From the NCBI GenBank assembly GCA_016932235.1, contig JAFGDF010000248.1, positions 1 to 5,831 of the forward strand: DNA of 5,831 bases, in the 5' to 3' direction. Source of the DNA: Deltaproteobacteria bacterium (GTDB lineage Bacteria > Desulfobacterota > DSM-4660 > Desulfatiglandales > HGW-15). The notes beneath the pieces are model-generated. The model saw nothing but the letters and a program-made list of their open reading frames with translations, did not search any database and was not told the DNA's origin. Positions 4,722 to 5,831 of the stretch are shown here, piece by piece. The position numbers were made by a program, and so were the translations under genes. Position 1 is the stretch's first letter. Each line of letters starts with the position of its first letter.

Positions 4722-5611
4722 GTGTCCCTCTCCTCAAGCCTTTTCTTAATAAGTTTCAGGTTCCCGGCCTTATCAAGGGCATATTCAGGCGCCAATAGTT
4801 CACTTTTTAAAGGAGGATCTCCTGTCAGCCTCTGTATAACCATGTCTGGAGGAAGAATTTCAAGGAAATCAACCACCGCTTCAACAAATTCCTCTCTCTG
4901 AAGGCACCGAACCTTTCCATTTTTATACATGGTCGCAATAGTGGTACCTTTACTGACATACAGAAGATGTATCTTTATGCCTGTTAGCGGTAGCCCTGAA
5001 ACATATCGGGCCGTCTCCATCATCATTTCATGGGTTTCCCCGGGCAATCCCAGTATGACGTGCGCGCAGGTGTTAATCCCCAATTCATGAGATTTGGTAA
5101 CACTTCGCTCAAAGCAGGCGACATTATGTCCCCTCCCTATAGCGGCCAGGGTTGGCTCATGCGCTGACTGGAGACCGAACTCCACCCACACGAGATAATC
5201 ATCCTTATATGATCCAATCAACCTCAGGACACTCTCATCTGCGCAGTCGGGCCTTGTGCCGATGGAAAGCCCTACCATTCCATCATATCTCAATGCCTGA
5301 TCGTATAACTGCCTGAGTTTTATTACAGGGCCATAAGTATTTGTAAATGACTGGAAATACGCTATAAATTTTCGCGCCCCATATCTCTTTTTCGCAAATT
5401 CGATCCCCTCTTTTATCTGCTGATCGATTGATAGGCCCCGCTCCACCATGGCACCCGTGCCAGAGCCCCTTTTGTCGCAGAATATACACCCCCTATCGGA
5501 AATTTTACCATCACGATTCGGGCAACCTAATCCGGCATCTATTGCAATCTTCTGGACGCGTTCACCGAATATCTCCCTCAAATAACTGTTATAATCGCGA
5601 TATCTCTTCAA
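4661..5611 (-). CDS. Radical SAM protein, TIGR01212/YhcC family
   Basis: 316 residues, close to the family's usual size of about 300-310. The N-terminus 'YNSYLREIFGERVQKIAIDAG' leads into the cluster-binding cysteines C30, C42 and C45 ('GCPNRDG' and 'GCIFC', spacing Cx11CxxC). This is the arrangement of E. coli YhcC and the Elp3-like radical SAM group. Further family blocks are 'AYFQSFTNTYGP' (84-95), 'GLSIGTRPDC' (114-123), 'EFGLQSAHEPTL' (144-155), 'GLPGE' (188-192) and 'GIKIHLLYVSKGT' (211-223). It should bind a [4Fe-4S] cluster and S-adenosylmethionine; the substrate of this family is not established as far as I know. The start is TTG: between the upstream in-frame stop (about 5670) and 5611 there is no ATG or GTG. 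A weak GGAA lies about 9 nt before it. Its last 61 nt overlap the alkyltransferase gene. Confidence 0.94.
   Translation of the reverse strand: MKRYRDYNSYLREIFGERVQKIAIDAGLGCPNRDGKISDRGCIFCDKRGSGTGAMVERGLSIDQQIKEGIEFAKKRYGARKFIAYFQSFTNTYGPVIKLRQLYDQALRYDGMVGLSIGTRPDCADESVLRLIGSYKDDYLVWVEFGLQSAHEPTLAAIGRGHNVACFERSVTKSHELGINTCAHVILGLPGETHEMMMETARYVSGLPLTGIKIHLLYVSKGTTIATMYKNGKVRCLQREEFVEAVVDFLEILPPDMVIQRLTGDPPLKSELLAPEYALDKAGNLKLIKKRLEERDTWQGKTFLKRSFAGVSLLKD
4727..4734 (-). promoter_or_regulatory. Shine-Dalgarno for the alkyltransferase, inside the radical SAM gene
   Basis: Read on the - strand, AGGAGAGG precedes the ATG at 4721, with 8 nt between AGGAG and the start codon. Because the site lies within codons of the upstream gene, it is the main reason for accepting a 61-nt gene overlap over the shorter start at 4658. 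Confidence 0.75.
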
Positions 5612-5799
5612 ATTATGATTTCCGTGGCCTGCAGTTCTGTTTACGATGGTACATGAAAAGGGACTGCCTGATCAAGCAATTTAATAAATCCCTTATTTAT
5701 AAACAAAATGCCGGCATCTGGGGTCTAATAACAAAATATTTAACACGAAAATAAGTTTATATATATCTGCATGAAATTCAGCGTTATCTCTAAAGATCG

Positions 5800-5831
5800 C
5801 GGTATGGGGAGCTCTTTTACGAGCGAACTCG
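5800..5831 (-). repeat. Truncated, inverted second copy of the 3266-3298 repeat at the window edge
   Basis: Read on the - strand from 5831, it begins CGAGTTCGCTCG, identical to 3266-3277. It continues with AAAA, then G, a mismatch, GCTCCCCAT and CCG, with three mismatches and one single-base gap over 33 columns. Similarity stops beyond CCG in both copies, so that is the likely element end. The other side is cut off by the window. On the + strand the frame from ATG 5771 reads 'GMGSSFTSEL' across it, comparable with 'AWGALFASEL' in the other copy; the gap shifts the frames relative to each other upstream of the shared 'SEL'. The remainder of 5612-5799 is AT-rich leader DNA of the radical SAM operon, in which I find no convincing promoter. 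Confidence 0.6.

Noticed and set aside
5428..5754. 108-codon + strand open frame over the start of the radical SAM gene
   Set aside because: It is antisense to the well-supported radical SAM coding sequence for more than half its length and shows no recognisable motif.

Overview
The window reads as chromosomal DNA from a sulfate-reducer-like deltaproteobacterium (Desulfobacterota). The strongest indication is the bacterioferritin. Its iron-site and haem-ligand residues, its 'TPSSTGG.SKGF' tail and its overall wording match, from memory, the Desulfovibrio desulfuricans type that carries iron-coproporphyrin III. The tRNA-Met with genome-encoded CCA and the FmdB protein ending its core in 'GSGWYVTDY' fit that placement. 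No database search was possible, so the taxonomy is inference. Most of the window is ordinary chromosomal housekeeping sequence; I do not see a large new system in it.

Left part, 1-1742, + strand. A very AT-rich leader with a perfect AT palindrome leads into a good sigma-70-like promoter and a tRNA-Met(CAT). Three closely spaced genes follow and probably form an operon: a small HELVH putative metallopeptidase, an FmdB-type zinc-ribbon protein with a lysine-rich tail, and a cysteine-free protein of unknown family that starts 3 nt after the FmdB stop. After a 134-nt gap without a convincing promoter or terminator comes fabD (1877-2812), the malonyl-CoA:ACP transacylase of fatty acid synthesis, with its catalytic residues intact.

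Middle, 2813-3382, is 570 nt without a credible gene. It holds a modest terminator candidate (2912-2934), about 185 nt in which I see nothing, then a GC-rich, strongly base-pairable block (about 3121-3298). The right end of this block recurs, inverted and diverged, at the extreme right edge of the window (5800-5831), so it looks like a dispersed repeat. Thirteen nt beyond this shared segment begins a strong promoter for the bacterioferritin gene (3383-3925). Its -10 box is one arm of a 7-bp inverted repeat that could be an operator.

Right part. A 280-nt convergent gap (3926-4205) contains an 8-bp perfect hairpin and a REP-like motif. Two - strand genes follow: a TIGR01212/YhcC-type radical SAM protein with a TTG start, and downstream of it an O6-alkylguanine-DNA alkyltransferase whose start lies 61 nt inside the radical SAM gene. 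They are almost certainly co-transcribed and probably translationally coupled. The last 220 nt are AT-rich leader sequence for that operon and end in the truncated second repeat copy.

The points most worth a second look are the inverted repeat pair and its structured body, the operator-like repeat at the bfr promoter, the uncharacterised HELVH/FmdB/unknown operon and the overlapping radical SAM-alkyltransferase pair.
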